Assembly: GCF_003589595.1 (NCBI RefSeq) | Contig: NW_020654289.1 | Coordinates: 8,122,096-8,186,095, forward strand | Reading direction: 5' to 3' | Length of the DNA stretch: 64,000 nucleotides | From: Hyposmocoma kahamanoa | Lineage: Eukaryota; Arthropoda; Insecta; Lepidoptera; Cosmopterigidae | Shown here: positions 1-10,120 of the stretch, one piece after another | How positions within the stretch are numbered: position 1 is the first letter of the stretch | Layout: every line of letters begins with the position of its first letter | Made by a program: the position numbers and the translations under genes | The notes under the pieces: model-generated | The model's input: the letters and a program-made list of their open reading frames with translations, nothing else | Database searches by the model: none | Told to the model about the DNA's origin: nothing

Positions 1-1108
1 GTGTTTTCCTCTTGTTCACTCTGTGAAGCACTCGGTGAATTCTCCTGTGGATTCTTCTTTGACTTCTTCTTAGACTTTTTTATATTCCGAAAAAATGCAA
101 TTAAAATTTTTATATAAGTAGGCGCCATTTTTGAGTTAGCACAACACTACTATATACCTACTAGTAATGTTTTCTCAAACAACTTTACAAAAGAAATACA
201 CTTCATAAATTCGATAAGGAATATTTATACAGTCTTATCAAATTTATGATAATTTCATTCAGCATTTGTCACGCAATCTAATCAATGAATTATATATTTC
301 AGTGTCCATGTGGCAAATTTAAATAAACTTCCTGCAAAAGAAAAACCTTCGTCAGGTAGCTGCCATCACCTTTTACAAAATGAACGAACACCGCTCCAAG
401 CTCCAACATTAGGTATGTTACACAATGATAGCTCCGTAAGCCATCCTTTAAATATTGGGTTCACGTCAGTTATTAAGTGTAGCAGTCATGAAATGTGCCG
501 AAGTCATTTCCACTTCCGATATTCCGGTCTCAGTTCATGCAACGTAATAATTTAAAGTGGTATAAGATAGCATAAAATACCTACGCACCTCATAGATAAG
601 CATATATTCGCTTCCTAAACACAATATATCCGGTCATCTACCTACTACCAACTAATTCATTTGCACTTTCATCCTATATATAATAAGACAAACATGGTAA
701 CTCCATACAAATGTAGCAACGCGGCTTGTATGTGTGCGCGCCCGCCGCGTGCCGTGTACGGACGCATACATTCGTATAATCCCGCGATGCACTTGCGTTG
801 TATAGCGCTGCTCCTCTCACGCGCCTTTCATTATTATGGGAATGTATATTTTTTGTCAAAAAAAGTATTTTTTTCTGATACCAAGTGACAGAGCAAATTG
901 ACGTAGTAACAAACCCAAATATGCGTGAATGTGTGAATGTGTGAACATGGCTTGAGCCGGTAGATTCGTCGAATATCTATCTCATCGAAGCGAGACGCAA
1001 ACACGGTACTGTAGATGCATTTGGTGACAAAGTTGATGTGCTTCATTTAGGTCACAAAATTTGCATTGTCAGAGTGAAATAGCATTTTTGCCTGTTTAGA
1101 CAGAAAGT
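1..1108. other. No gene recognised
   Basis: AT-rich sequence with only short open frames. A GC-richer patch lies at about 720-820. Around 860-890 a T-run followed by 'ataccaagtgaca' resembles the A-rich end of the Metulj-like SINE (read on the opposite strand), but it decays immediately. I see no domain, tRNA or repeat with readable ends. Confidence 0.6.
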
Positions 1109-1341
1109 TTTTTTTTATGATACCAATTACCGGACCGAACAAGTCGTGCGCCTGGTGGTAAGCGACACGCCAGTCCCTAGCATTTCCACTGCCACTCAGA
1201 GCTTTAAATCGCAAAGATCTGAGTGGCACTGCCTCCCGTCACCTTGCGACATAAGTTAACAAGTCTCAAAACCAGACTTAGCCTTCAAAACCAGAACGCA
1301 GTAATGTGAGAATTACTGCTTAGCGGCAGAAATAGGTAAGT
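1109..1341 (-). repeat. Metulj-like SINE copy
   Basis: Begins on the plus strand with a T-run and 'atgatacca', the reverse of the family's A-rich 3' end, so the element reads on the minus strand. It runs through the diagnostic blocks (GTGGTAAGCGACACG, TTTAAATCGCAAAGATCTGAG, GGCAGAAATAGGTAAG) found in the other copies. The block after GGTAAG is missing, so its sense 5' end is slightly truncated. Family name is by resemblance to butterfly Metulj SINEs and was not checked. Confidence 0.8.
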
Positions 1342-1402
1342 AATATTTATGTGTATAATTTACGAACAGTCCCGTATCTTTCTACATAAGTTTTGTTTAT
1401 AG

Positions 1403-1705
1403 AAACCCTCCCTATCAACCTCTTGGTTGTACGAAAAGGGCACTATAACCTGTGCAAACAAGCCTGTGAGAGACCTTATTAATCTGGTCCTGACCCCAGA
1501 TCAGCCCGTTTACAAAGCCCGTTCATCCGGTTCTCAAAAGGGTACCTTGTGTGAGCTGCCGCGGGTGCACGTACAGCCTCCCCCTATTTTCCAGATAGGT
1601 ACCGGAGCTGTTGGCACGCTCACCTCCTCACGCCGAAACGTAATAGAAACTTCAGTTACATTCTCTTCAGACAAAACATTTTTATCACTACAGATTCAAG
1701 GATAA
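1403..1705 (+). other. Candidate isolated exon, unrecognised
   Basis: An open frame of about 100 codons begins right after 'ttttgtttatag', which looks like a splice acceptor, and ends at TAA 1703-1705. The upstream in-frame codon is TAG, part of that acceptor. There is no ATG at the start, so if real it would be an internal or terminal exon. The stretch 1500-1650 is clearly GC-richer than its surroundings and the peptide has mixed composition (PPP and SSRRN stretches) without a recognised domain. Chance or an unrecognised repeat is at least as likely. Confidence 0.15.
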
Positions 1706-1744
1706 CAAATCCCAGACTTAAATATAGATCGAGTAATTAAGTAG

Positions 1745-2035
1745 TTTTTTAGAGCTGTGACACACGGCTACTTTTAGTAGTGACGCAAATACGATACAAA
1801 CGCGATGCAGTAGCGTTGCAGTCGCTAAACGTCTACCTTTACACACACGCGCGATTTTACGCAGCGATGCAAGCGCGCGACTGATTTGATAAAAACGCGC
1901 GATTACATCGCTACACTTAGGATTTATAGGCGATTGCATCGATGCAATCACACGTTTGAACCGATGCAGTCGCGCATTTGTATCGATGCACCTATAAATC
2001 GCTAGTGTAGCGATGCAATGGCGCGTTTCACGTAC
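1745..2035. repeat. CG-rich palindromic MITE-like repeat
   Basis: Arms 1896-1930 and 1991-2025 are inverted repeats (30 of 35 positions match). Inside the loop, GATTGCATCGATGCAATC (1932-1949) is a perfect 18-bp palindrome. The flanks repeat GATGCA, CGCGCG and ATCGATGCA motifs back to about 1790. No coding capacity. The outer ends and any target duplication could not be fixed, so the class is uncertain. Confidence 0.6.
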
Positions 2036-2863
2036 GCGCGTTTGTATTAATCCAATTCTATATTATCTAGTCGCGAGGAATGCAGTTAAAAAAGCAATCA
2101 CTTTTTGTATTTTCAATCAGTTTGTGCGGTTACGTACTTTTATTATGTTTTAAATAAGGCGTCCAGACGATAAGTTCCACTTTACCCATTCGGCATATTC
2201 CATCTACTCGCCCCACGCCACCCACTTGACTCACTCCACTTGACCCACGGATCACAAGTCACAAATTCCATTTACAAAGTGTATCGGAAATTAGTTGGTT
2301 CCTTATATGCAACACATATACACTTTATTCCAGACGAAGTTTACTGCCCTATGAGTTTGTCAAGTTCTATTTTATATCATTGATTCTGACTCTGTATTGC
2401 CTGTTATTATTTACCTGTTATATACATTCACGGATGCCCGCGATATTGTCCGCGTGAAATAAATTAAATAAAGAAGGAAATAATATTTATTTGGTCTCGT
2501 TTTCTAGTGACTAATATACAGAATATCTTAATACTATTCATTGAGATCGAAAATCGTCTCCACTCAGCATTTATCGTATTGTGAATATAAAACAATCTGA
2601 CGCTGATATTCTGTGATGATCGAGAAATGGAGCAAACGTCATCGACAATCAACAACCAAAATATATCTTAAATTTTTTAGACAGATTTAAATACTTAATA
2701 GAAAAATATAAAAGTGAATAGCGTATATACAAAATTATATTACTAAATAAATATATTTATAAATTTTATTATGTAGATTACCTATATAATATAACATTTA
2801 TTACTTTTCTTAATCATATCCATTCTGAGCTGTTCCTCATTTTTCTGACACCACTTTAGCCTG
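2036..2863. other. No gene recognised
   Basis: AT-rich. The short piece at about 2430-2457 (gatgcccgcgatattgtccg, then cgtg) resembles a phrase common in lepidopteran interspersed repeats. Nothing else stands out. An open frame of 63 codons on the minus strand shows no domain. Confidence 0.5.
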
Positions 2864-3643
2864 CCTCGGAAGATTCACTGACTTTCACGTATTTCATGCC
2901 AAACTATACCGGTTTTAGGTTTGTTGTACTGAATCCAGATCTGATATTTAAGTCGAGCCTGCTCATGCGCACTACGTACATGTTTATTCCACCCAACAAC
3001 CACACGCCGTTTACCTGCGTTATCCCCTTCACCAGTCACAGCTGAAGCTTCAGACAATATAGACACGATGCTTTTATACAGCTCATCCAGCACCTGCTTA
3101 TGAGAGTGTTCAGCACGTCTACCTTCACCGCAACTTCTGAAAGATTCTGGATATTGAATCTCTTTCAAGTACTTATTACATAGTTCGTGATATCTATCTA
3201 TCTGATCATTCGATTTTCGACCCCAAAGTACCCTGTCACGAAATGCGCTTGTCATTTCTAACTTAAGTGGTATTATGTTTAAATTACATTCCACTATAAA
3301 AGGCCTATAATCAGACCAATAGACATCACAAGCTACGCTTATACTGCAAACTGTACGCCACGCAGACTGTGTAAACCAGGCAGTGATCCAGCCATCGCAA
3401 ACTACCATTCTGCTTACTTTCAAAAGTGTGTGTGTCAGAATCTATATTTACTACATGTAAAATAAAAAAATGTAAAAAAATTATTTCACTAGTTTTACAT
3501 CGTATATATTCCACTATATCAACCTCACTCGTATCTTTACATACATTCGAAATAATTAATTTATTATTATTAATATAATAAACGTAATTACGTAATTCCG
3601 TGTGAGGATGCAGTCTGGAGGCAGTGCACAGGCAATCTGGCAT
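2864..3643 (-). pseudogene. Non-LTR retrotransposon endonuclease/linker fragment
   Basis: The minus-strand frame 2875-3423 (182 codons) carries a block resembling the end of an apurinic-type endonuclease domain: VYWSDYRPFIVEC, where the SD-[HY] motif is normally the catalytic SDH, followed by the charged linker that precedes reverse transcriptase in such LINEs (RVLWGRKSNDQIDRY). Just upstream, a second frame supplies LDHC, the preceding strand of the same domain, so at least one frameshift separates them. No RT core follows. This is a truncated, dead LINE copy. The clade is not resolved. Confidence 0.6.
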
Positions 3644-3992
3644 TATGTTATCAAATTAGACTATTCCGTGTAATGCCACCTATTTCAGAGAAAAGATATC
3701 ATAGTGGTCACATACGATACTATTTATTATGTGCTAGGAATCAGTTATTACATCAATTTACTATGTATGAATACATATTTAATCAATCCACGATAAAACT
3801 ATTCTACACATATTTATATTATAAGTTTTATCGTTCTAAAGACAAGTCAAAAACATTGTAAGTTGCTGAGACGCTACCGTGAAAAACAAAGAAAAAACAA
3901 CCATTGAAAGTATTTTTTAAGGAATGTAGGGGATAAATGCAGTGCCGGTTTTACATATGTGCAGGGTATGAAGTACACACGAGCGCATGGTC
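3644..3992. other. No gene recognised
   Basis: AT-rich stretch between the LINE fragment and the MITE. Open frame 3673-3861 (62 codons) is tyrosine and lysine rich and looks like chance. Confidence 0.5.
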
Positions 3993-3995
3993 TTA

Positions 3996-4206
3996 GGCTG
4001 CTAACAGATTGACTGCATGTTTGCAGTTAATGTGTGAAGTCGTAATCAACTTCATGCAGCCGAGACCTCTGCAATTAATACGTGAATTGTACGTGAACAA
4101 CTTCATGCAGTCGAGGTCTCGGATAACGACTTCACGCATTAACTGCACGAAGTTGATTACGACTTCACACATTAACTGCAATCCTTCAATCAATCTGTTA
4201 GCAGCC
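3996..4206. mobile_element. 211-bp MITE with TTA target duplication
   Basis: Terminal inverted repeats 3996-4053 and 4149-4206 match at 54 of 58 positions and start GGCTGCTAACAGATTGA. TTA directly flanks both ends (3993-3995 and 4207-4209), a 3-bp duplication of the kind made by PIF/Harbinger-type transposases. The centre is also partly self-complementary (CCGAGACCTC against GAGGTCTCGG). No coding capacity, so it would depend on a transposase elsewhere. A partial second copy is at 14236-14358. Confidence 0.85.
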
Positions 4207-4726
4207 TTAGAGGACGCCACTGAGCGCCGCTCGCGACTCCCCCAATGAAACTGCGTCGTTCGCCGCGCAAACTAAGTACAGGGGCTATTGCTTCCCAACA
4301 TCATTTATAGTTGCACCATTTGCACGCGAATTTCCTATCACTGGGGAAATTTAACTGTAAGTATTCCACTTTGATTGCGTGCCTACTATATGGCGCCAGG
4401 GTATTGATTGCACCGAGGCGTTACATGGCCTAGCGCCGGCGCTGGTTGAAAGAGCAGAAAATTTTGTATAATAAAATATTATAACTTCTAAAAAAGCGCT
4501 TGTAAAAGTTCCTAAGTCATTTCTGACAGATTGATTAAAAGTTTACATTGCAATGCAGTCAGAATAGAAACAAAGTCCAACATTCCTTTCACGTTTACTT
4601 TTATGGCCTCGCTCCTGAAACCCACATAACTTAGAATTTTATTACTGAGAATTACATTTATGTATCTTATTCTTGTATATAAAAGGCACACAACAATGAC
4701 TCGCTATATATTTTTAAGCATAACAA
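4207..4726. other. No gene recognised
   Basis: Spacer between the MITE and the LTR element. GC-richer patches at about 4210-4270 and 4380-4445. No domain or repeat end seen. Confidence 0.5.
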
Positions 4727-5140
4727 TGTGACGGTGTGACCTCCTTACACCGTCATCTCACCTTTTTGTATCGCCTCTCTCCTCTTGTATCCTATCATTT
4801 TTTATTTTACATGTATTTAAGTTTTAAATTTTAATTGTTCCATCTTCCTTCACTTTCTCATTTTGTTTTCGTACCACGGTCACTCACAGCTCGACTGCCA
4901 CAACAGTCGGAGCTGTTACAAATTCCATTTACTAAAATCTTATTTTTTATTTTTTACCAAGTTACCTATAATACAAAACATATAATACAACAGTCGGAGC
5001 AAAAGAATTATCAAAAATTTGCTGCAATAATTTTTCGACCAAAAATGAAGCCATAAACCCGGACGTAATGGTGCCGCCATTGAAACCCTGGCTATTACAC
5101 GAATATAAAGATTTGTACAGACGCTTTCTGGCGCTTTTCA
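4727..5140 (+). repeat. Left (5') LTR
   Basis: 414 bp, starts TGTGACGGTGTGACC and ends CTTTTCA. Contains the open frame 4835-5056 (73 codons), which is repeated in the other LTR and is not thought to be coding. It carries a 4-bp insertion relative to the right LTR in the AGTTACCTATAAT region. Confidence 0.88.
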
Positions 5141-5141
5141 C

Positions 5142-5153
5142 TGGCGCCCGAAC
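5142..5153 (+). other. tRNA-Lys-type primer binding site
   Basis: TGGCGCCCGAAC, one base after the CA end of the left LTR. The 12 bases are the complement of the 3' end of tRNA-Lys(UUU). The match stops there: the next bases (TAATGC) do not continue the usual 18-base pairing. Confidence 0.75.
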
Positions 5154-6059
5154 TAATGCTCAAGAACCCTTTCATTGGCCGAACTTTTTAAGAAGAAAAC
5201 CCCAAGCTAAAATAAGAAGAAAACACAGTGAAATATTTTATTCATGAAAACTGTCAAAGTGCAAAAAGTGTCATCACATAATTCATTTACACTGCAAATC
5301 ACCTACAAACCTCATATTACGGACAAGAGACGACTGCCGTTACATTCAGCTGGTTACAAATGTAACTGAACCCATAGTTGGTGTACCGGTAGCACTACAA
5401 ACACACACACAGTACACTTTCTTCATATCTCGATATCTACCCATGTGTAGATTCACAAATTATTGAAACTTGGAGTTTAAACCTTCGGTAATTCCAAGCG
5501 GAAACGATACTGACTTACAGCTTGATTGTGAGAGTATCCCTGCAAGTCACTGTTACTCCTCAACATTACAAACCACATAATTACATAAAAACATCTCATT
5601 GTAGTTTTTATATAGTATTTCGAAAAATATTTATATCTTGTAATTTTATATTTGCCATAATTCTTATCAAATTTTATTCTTATTCAAATTTTTGACATAC
5701 TGTCAAATTTATTTTCTTCGTTTATAACCACCAAAATTTAATTTTCAAGTATTTATTCCTAAAGAATAATACGAGAAAGATCATCCTAACATAAATACTC
5801 ATTTCTAAATTTCTTCACATTTGAAACAATTAAATAAAACCGAAATTATATACGAACACAAAATTCGAAACGCAACTTTTGAAATCAACTAAATTGCTGA
5901 TGAGCTCCGAAATCTACTTTTATCGTTTCCAGACCAACAACCCGTAACTTAAACTTTGAAAATCCTACTGCGTTTACACTCTTCAGGAATCAGTAATAGT
6001 GTATTTCCATAATCATCATAAACCATCTCATCTTTACTTTTATATCTTTTTTTAAACTT

Positions 6060-6160
6060 CGCTTTGAGCCCTACCGCTCCTAGCCTTTACTTTTGCCCCG
6101 AGCCCTTCCGCTCTTAGGCGTGTCTTCGCTTCGAGTCCTAATGCTCGTAGTCTTTACTTT
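6060..6160 (+). repeat. Short GAGC...GCTC repeats inside LTR element
   Basis: Three imperfect units of about 35-40 bp share GAGCCCTACCGCTC, GAGCCCTTCCGCTC and CGAGTCCTAATGCTCG, each able to fold as a small hairpin. They precede the hairpin array at 6207. Confidence 0.5.
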
Positions 6161-6206
6161 ACTACTACTTTACTTTATTACTACCCCTCTTAATCTTTAT
6201 TCTCAT

Positions 6207-6425
6207 AGAGCGGCAGGCGACTCTTAAAATAAGCCTTCGGTCTATCCATTCATTAATTTTTTTCTTCTTCAAGAGCAGCAGATGACTCTTAAAATAAGCC
6301 TTCGGTCCATTCACTTTTTTTTCTTCTTCAAGAGCGGCAGACGACTCTTTAAATAAGCCCTCGGTCCATTATTTCTTTTCTCTTTTTCCACTTTAGGAGC
6401 GGCTAACAACTCCTCAAAGAAGCCT
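6207..6425 (+). repeat. Four-unit hairpin tandem array
   Basis: Units of about 62 bp start at 6207, 6271, 6331 and 6395. Each carries a potential hairpin, AAGAG-10 nt-CTCTT in units 2 and 3 and AGGAG-10 nt-CTCCT in unit 4. Between hairpins the units share AATAAGCCTTCGGTC and a TTTTTCTTCTTC tract. The paired change (A-T to G-C) in unit 4 keeps the stem, which suggests RNA-level constraint, perhaps in packaging or dimerisation of the element transcript. Confidence 0.65.
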
Positions 6426-7100
6426 CGTCGTCATTTGAAAACACTCTTCTAGTGTAGTCCTAGAATATGACTCCACTCTTATTGGAATGCAGATGACAGC
6501 ATGTATGAGGAGGCATACCTGGTTGTTTGTTGATGTATGTATGTGTGAAGCTGTGTTTTCCTTGTAACCTCTTGGACATGCTTCCAAAATTTTCTGAGGT
6601 TATGGGGATAATGTAGTGTGAAACTACGGACCCCTATTATTTTCATCTCTCATCATACGTTTTCTAGTAAACACCCTTACTTTTCCTGATTCCCGAAAGA
6701 GTTCCGACTAATATTTACTAAAATATTAGTGCCTAGTTACTCAAATTCACTGTAAGCTATTTCTCACACTTTATCAATATCACCCAAATGTTTTCCTAAA
6801 TTAATGATCACATACTTTAATTTAATTTTAAAACTTTTTTTTCGGTTCCTCCGTCCCTTATGAGCCCATCAAACCGTCCTTATTAATTATTTTCCTTTAC
6901 TTAAAAGTACATAACATGTGATGAAGTCCTCTAAGTCAACTTTACAACACACTTCCTTCCTCTACTTACACTTATTGTTACACTTACCTAATCCCTTATC
7001 TACCACTATTCTTACTTTATTCATTTTCCATTATCCTTTCTCTTTACCATTATAATTCAAAAAATCCTGAATGATTTTTTTTCCCCGGCCCCCCCGGTAT

Positions 7101-7511
7101 TGTGACGGTATGACCTCCTGTCACCGTCATCTCACCTTTTTGTATCGCCTCTCTCCTCTTGTATCCTATCATTTTTTTATTTTACATGTATTTAAATTTT
7201 AAATTTGAATTGTTCCATCTTCCTTCACTTTCTCATTTTGTTTTCGTACCACGGTCACTCCCAGCTCGACCGCCACAACAGTCGGAGCTGTTACAAATTC
7301 TATTTATGAAAGTCTTATTTTTGATTCTTTACCAAGTTATAATACAAAACATATAATACAACAGTCGGAGCAAAAGAATTATCAAAAATTTGCTGCAATA
7401 ATTTTTCGACCAAAAATGAAGCCATAAACCCGGATGTAATGGTGCCGCCATTGAAACCCTGGCCATTACACGAATATAAAGATTTGTACAGACGCTTTCT
7501 GGCACTTTTCA
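7101..7511 (+). repeat. Right (3') LTR
   Basis: 411 bp, TGTGACGGTATGACC to ACTTTTCA, followed by the ACAA target duplicate. Aligns with the left LTR over its whole length. Confidence 0.88.
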
Positions 7512-7515
7512 ACAA

Positions 7516-7739
7516 TATACACAACAAGAGTACTTGCGTACTACGTCCGATTTGCATCAATTCCTAATCCGAGAAATGCCGGTTCGGAATGTCACGAGGA
7601 TTATTGTATCTCCAGTGTACAAGCGATATTCATATTTTCTCGGATTTGTATCGGACTTGTCCACAAGCGACATCCGAAGTGGGTCCAAATTGTCAAGATT
7701 TGCATAGTCTGGGATTCGGAATTTACGAATCGGATGCAG
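7516..7739. other. Unassigned spacer
   Basis: Contains several CGGAT/TCGGA-type words (for example ATCCGAGAAATGCCGG, CTCGGATTTG, AATCGGATGC). It may be part of the decayed LINE that continues at 7740, but no frame could be read. Confidence 0.3.
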
Positions 7740-8008
7740 TGCCCAAAAGCGCTAGGTCTGGTGACAGAGCAAACCCTACCAAGTACAGTCTACTACTTTA
7801 TTATATTACGTTACTTTGGCAAATTATTTGAAACTTTAGTGCATTTCCACTTCAATAATCATTTGAAGCAACTGCTGAGTTCAGATCTATTTTGGGCCGC
7901 CCAGTGGTTGGAATTTACTCTTATGTAGCATACCTCTGTAATGCATTTAATGATAAATGTCAAATTGACAAAATTTATCCAGATTTGTCAAAAGCTTTCA
8001 ACAGTCTA
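7740..8008 (+). pseudogene. LINE reverse transcriptase fragment
   Basis: Across two frames the text reads ANPTKY, then ITLLRYFGKLFETLVHFHF, then LSSDLFW, and after a frameshift DLSKAFN. This is the order of the first RT blocks of jockey/CR1-group LINEs, including the FSKAFD-type catalytic block (here DLSKAFN). The fragment is cut off by the T-run of the SINE at 8009. The RT fragment at 9487 may be the continuation of the same copy, separated by later insertions. Confidence 0.6.
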
Positions 8009-8320
8009 TTTTTTTTTATGTTACCAAGTGACGGGACGTACAAGTCGTGCGCCTGGTGTTAAGCGACACGTCTGTCCATAAGAGGTGAGCTACAGAGACT
8101 CCGAGCTTTAAATCACAAAGTTCTGAGGGACATTGCTACTGCACTCGTCACGTTGTAACGTAAGTTATCAAGTCCCATGTGCCTGTAATGTCACCAGCAC
8201 CCTTACCTTTCAAAACTGGAACGAAATAATACTCAGATTACTGTTTGACGGCCGAAATAGGTAAGGTTGCAATACTTCCCTGGACAAACTCTTTCACATG
8301 GAGCTCTACAGACTGCTACC
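8009..8320 (-). repeat. Metulj-like SINE copy, near full length
   Basis: Full set of family blocks from the reverse A-tail (T-run at 8009, ACCAAGTGACGGGACG) to GAGCTCTACAGACTGCTACC, the sense 5' end. It interrupts LINE reverse transcriptase sequence, so it is younger than that LINE copy. Confidence 0.85.
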
Positions 8321-8349
8321 TATCCTATATTCTTTGGGTCCATTCGATA

Positions 8350-9270
8350 TTGCCCCCGTTTTGTTTGCACTCGAGTCAGGGTAAATATAATTGAAATCAA
8401 TTGTTAGTTAAATGTTCTGGCAGACAAAATAATGGTTTTACTAAAATAATGAAATTTTAATAGGTACTATTATTAGCTTCCATGAAAATAATTTGAAATA
8501 ACATGAACTAAAAATTTCTTTTTAACATTTTGTCGCAATAATTAGTTAAAATAAAATGCGACCTAAAAAAATGTTGAAGGGAACTAACTCAAAATATAGC
8601 CCTTAATAGACCAATATCAAAACAAAATAATTGTTTGTATAATAATCTCGGTACAGAGTACTAAAAAAACCGACCTCAAAAGTAAGTAGAATTACGTCTA
8701 TTTGCTAAGTTGTATTGAAATATCCCCTAGTTCGCCACTGTACAGAACTTGACACTGGAGATAATAAAAATCGGTTCTCACTACTCAAAGTATATTGAGA
8801 GAAAAACGCCTTGAATTGGGGAAATAGCAAAATCAACCATTAAAGTAATTGCTCCTAAATTAAAGTTAGGCGCTATTTATAAAAATGAATCTTCATGCGT
8901 GAACAGCCACCCTTCGAGGTAGATGCTTTTCTTCAAAATGAAATGGGACCACTATGGAAGTACCCCCATTCCAACAAAAAAAGAATCATGAAAATCGGTT
9001 CACAAATACCGGAGTAACATGCATACAAAAAGAAAAAAGAACATACAGACGAATTGAGAATCTCCTGCTTTTTTGAATTCGGTTAAAAATAATTTTATTT
9101 TTTGACATCCATAATAAGCCATTATAAATAACAATTCTAACAAAAATGTCGAAGTGTAGGTAACAAAGATATAATAATGCATACAAAAATTATTAAATAC
9201 AACATGAACATCTGACAAAAAATATTGATATAGTATTTATTTGAATCGGGTGCAAACGAAACGGGGGCAA
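8350..9270. mobile_element. Inverted-repeat element with nested insertion
   Basis: 8350-8377 and 9243-9270 are inverted repeats matching at 25 of 28 positions, built on TTGCCCCCGTTT and GTTTGCAC. They bracket about 920 bp, of which 444 bp (8641-9084) is a separate interspersed repeat. Without it the element would be about 480 bp, MITE-sized. No coding capacity and no clear target duplication. The true ends may lie a few bases outside the stated arms. Confidence 0.55.
8641..9084 (-). repeat. AACCGACTTC-family interspersed repeat
   Basis: Same family as 24726-25206 in opposite orientation: the two share AATAATCTC.GTAC, AACCGACCTCAAAA and the GAGAATCTCCT...GAATTCGGTT end. One end carries AACCGACCTC and the other its near complement, so the family has inverted (or subterminal inverted) ends. 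Common in Lepidoptera in my recollection. Whether it is a MITE or the 3' part of a LINE is open. Confidence 0.7.
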
Positions 9271-9486
9271 ACGAAATCGGGGCATAAATACAATGGGAAT
9301 AACGCTAAACGCTCAATACCTATTAAGATGTATTAAAAACAATGTCTCTATAATTACATCCTTCAAGATCCAAGCAGCATGTTTTCAGTTATGATATAAT
9401 CACATGATGATAAGTATGAGCTCTACTGCTACCAAAAAGGAACTTAATCATGATAGTATTGCTCTACAACAAACGCATCTTATCTC

Positions 9487-9690
9487 GTGAACTTTTCTCA
9501 ACTAACTTTGCTGACCTTGAGTGTTCCATTTCTTGTACTATCGGGTGTGCCTCAAGGGTCAAATCTCAGTCCTCTATTATTCGTAGATTTCATTAACGAT
9601 GTTTGGGCTTGTTTGGGTCTGAATGTTTGGCATACATTTCTAGAACTATTGTTCGGATCTTCCGTTCAATCTTGAGAATATATAAGTTAG
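9487..9690 (+). pseudogene. LINE reverse transcriptase fragment (SGVPQGS block)
   Basis: The frame reads VLSGVPQGSNLSPLLFVDFINDV, the RT block that normally reads SGVPQGS-x-LGPLLF-x-x-FINDL and directly precedes the YADD block. The frame is lost soon after. Likely the downstream part of the fragment at 7740-8008, separated by the insertions at 8009-9436. A short piece of the Metulj-like SINE sense 5' end (GAGCTCTACTGCTACC) lies at about 9419-9434. Confidence 0.65.
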
Positions 9691-9850
9691 TGTAATAATA
9701 ACTATATGACTCGCAACGTGATGTCAGGTCATCACTTTCACCAGATACAAGAAGCCATTGAATCACGCTTATGGTCTTAGTGGTGGTGTGTTGGGTGTCA
9801 CACTTGATACAGTGTTCTCGTTTAGGCTCCATTGCGACTTCATTTATAAT

Positions 9851-10062
9851 AATAATGTACCAGACAACCGCACCAATTACCTACTCTCAAAGTAGTGAAT
9901 TCCCTGTGCCATAAGTGCCCGAACATATGGAAGTCACTCAAAACACCCAGATCAGAACCAATTTAGAAATGTTCGTTTCCAAAATTGGTTCTACCGGGAA
10001 ATAAACCCGAGACTTCCTCATCCAGCACCCGCAATGCAAACCGTTGAGTCACCGAGGTCGTC
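9851..10062 (-). repeat. tRNA-derived SINE, third family
   Basis: On the minus strand a tRNA-like head (A-box-like TGACTCAACGG, degenerate B-box GGGTTTATTTCC, CCCGG) is followed by a tail with CACAGGGAATTC and AATTGGTGCGG. The partial copy at 31597-31722 shares head and tail blocks, which defines the family. The B box here is mutated (TTTATT for TTCGATT), so the copy is unlikely to be transcribed. Confidence 0.6.
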
Positions 10063-10120
10063 GTGATGCACATGGATTGTGTAACATTACGTATTCCCAA
10101 ATACGGACTCATTAATAATA

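Larger units (their letters stand above)
4727..7511 (+). mobile_element. Non-autonomous LTR retroelement
   Basis: Two direct repeats of 414 and 411 bp (4727-5140 and 7101-7511) bound a 1.96-kb interior. Both repeats start TG and end CA, and ACAA flanks the whole unit (4723-4726 and 7512-7515), a 4-bp target duplication. TGGCGCCCGAAC, the primer binding site type for tRNA-Lys, follows the left repeat after one base and sets the plus orientation. The interior has no open frame of 60 codons, so there is no gag or pol: it resembles TRIM/LARD-type elements mobilised in trans. The LTRs differ at roughly 16 positions plus two small indels, so insertion is not very recent. The expected polypurine tract before the right LTR is not evident: that stretch is T and C rich. 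Confidence 0.88.

Noticed and set aside
4835..7356. Repeated frames reading FHLPSLSHFVFVPRSL in both LTRs
   Set aside because: Duplicate because LTRs are duplicated. Short, unconserved length between copies, no start context.
9593..9832. 79-codon minus-strand frame near the RT fragment
   Set aside because: Overlaps the plus-strand RT block that has a recognisable motif. No independent support.
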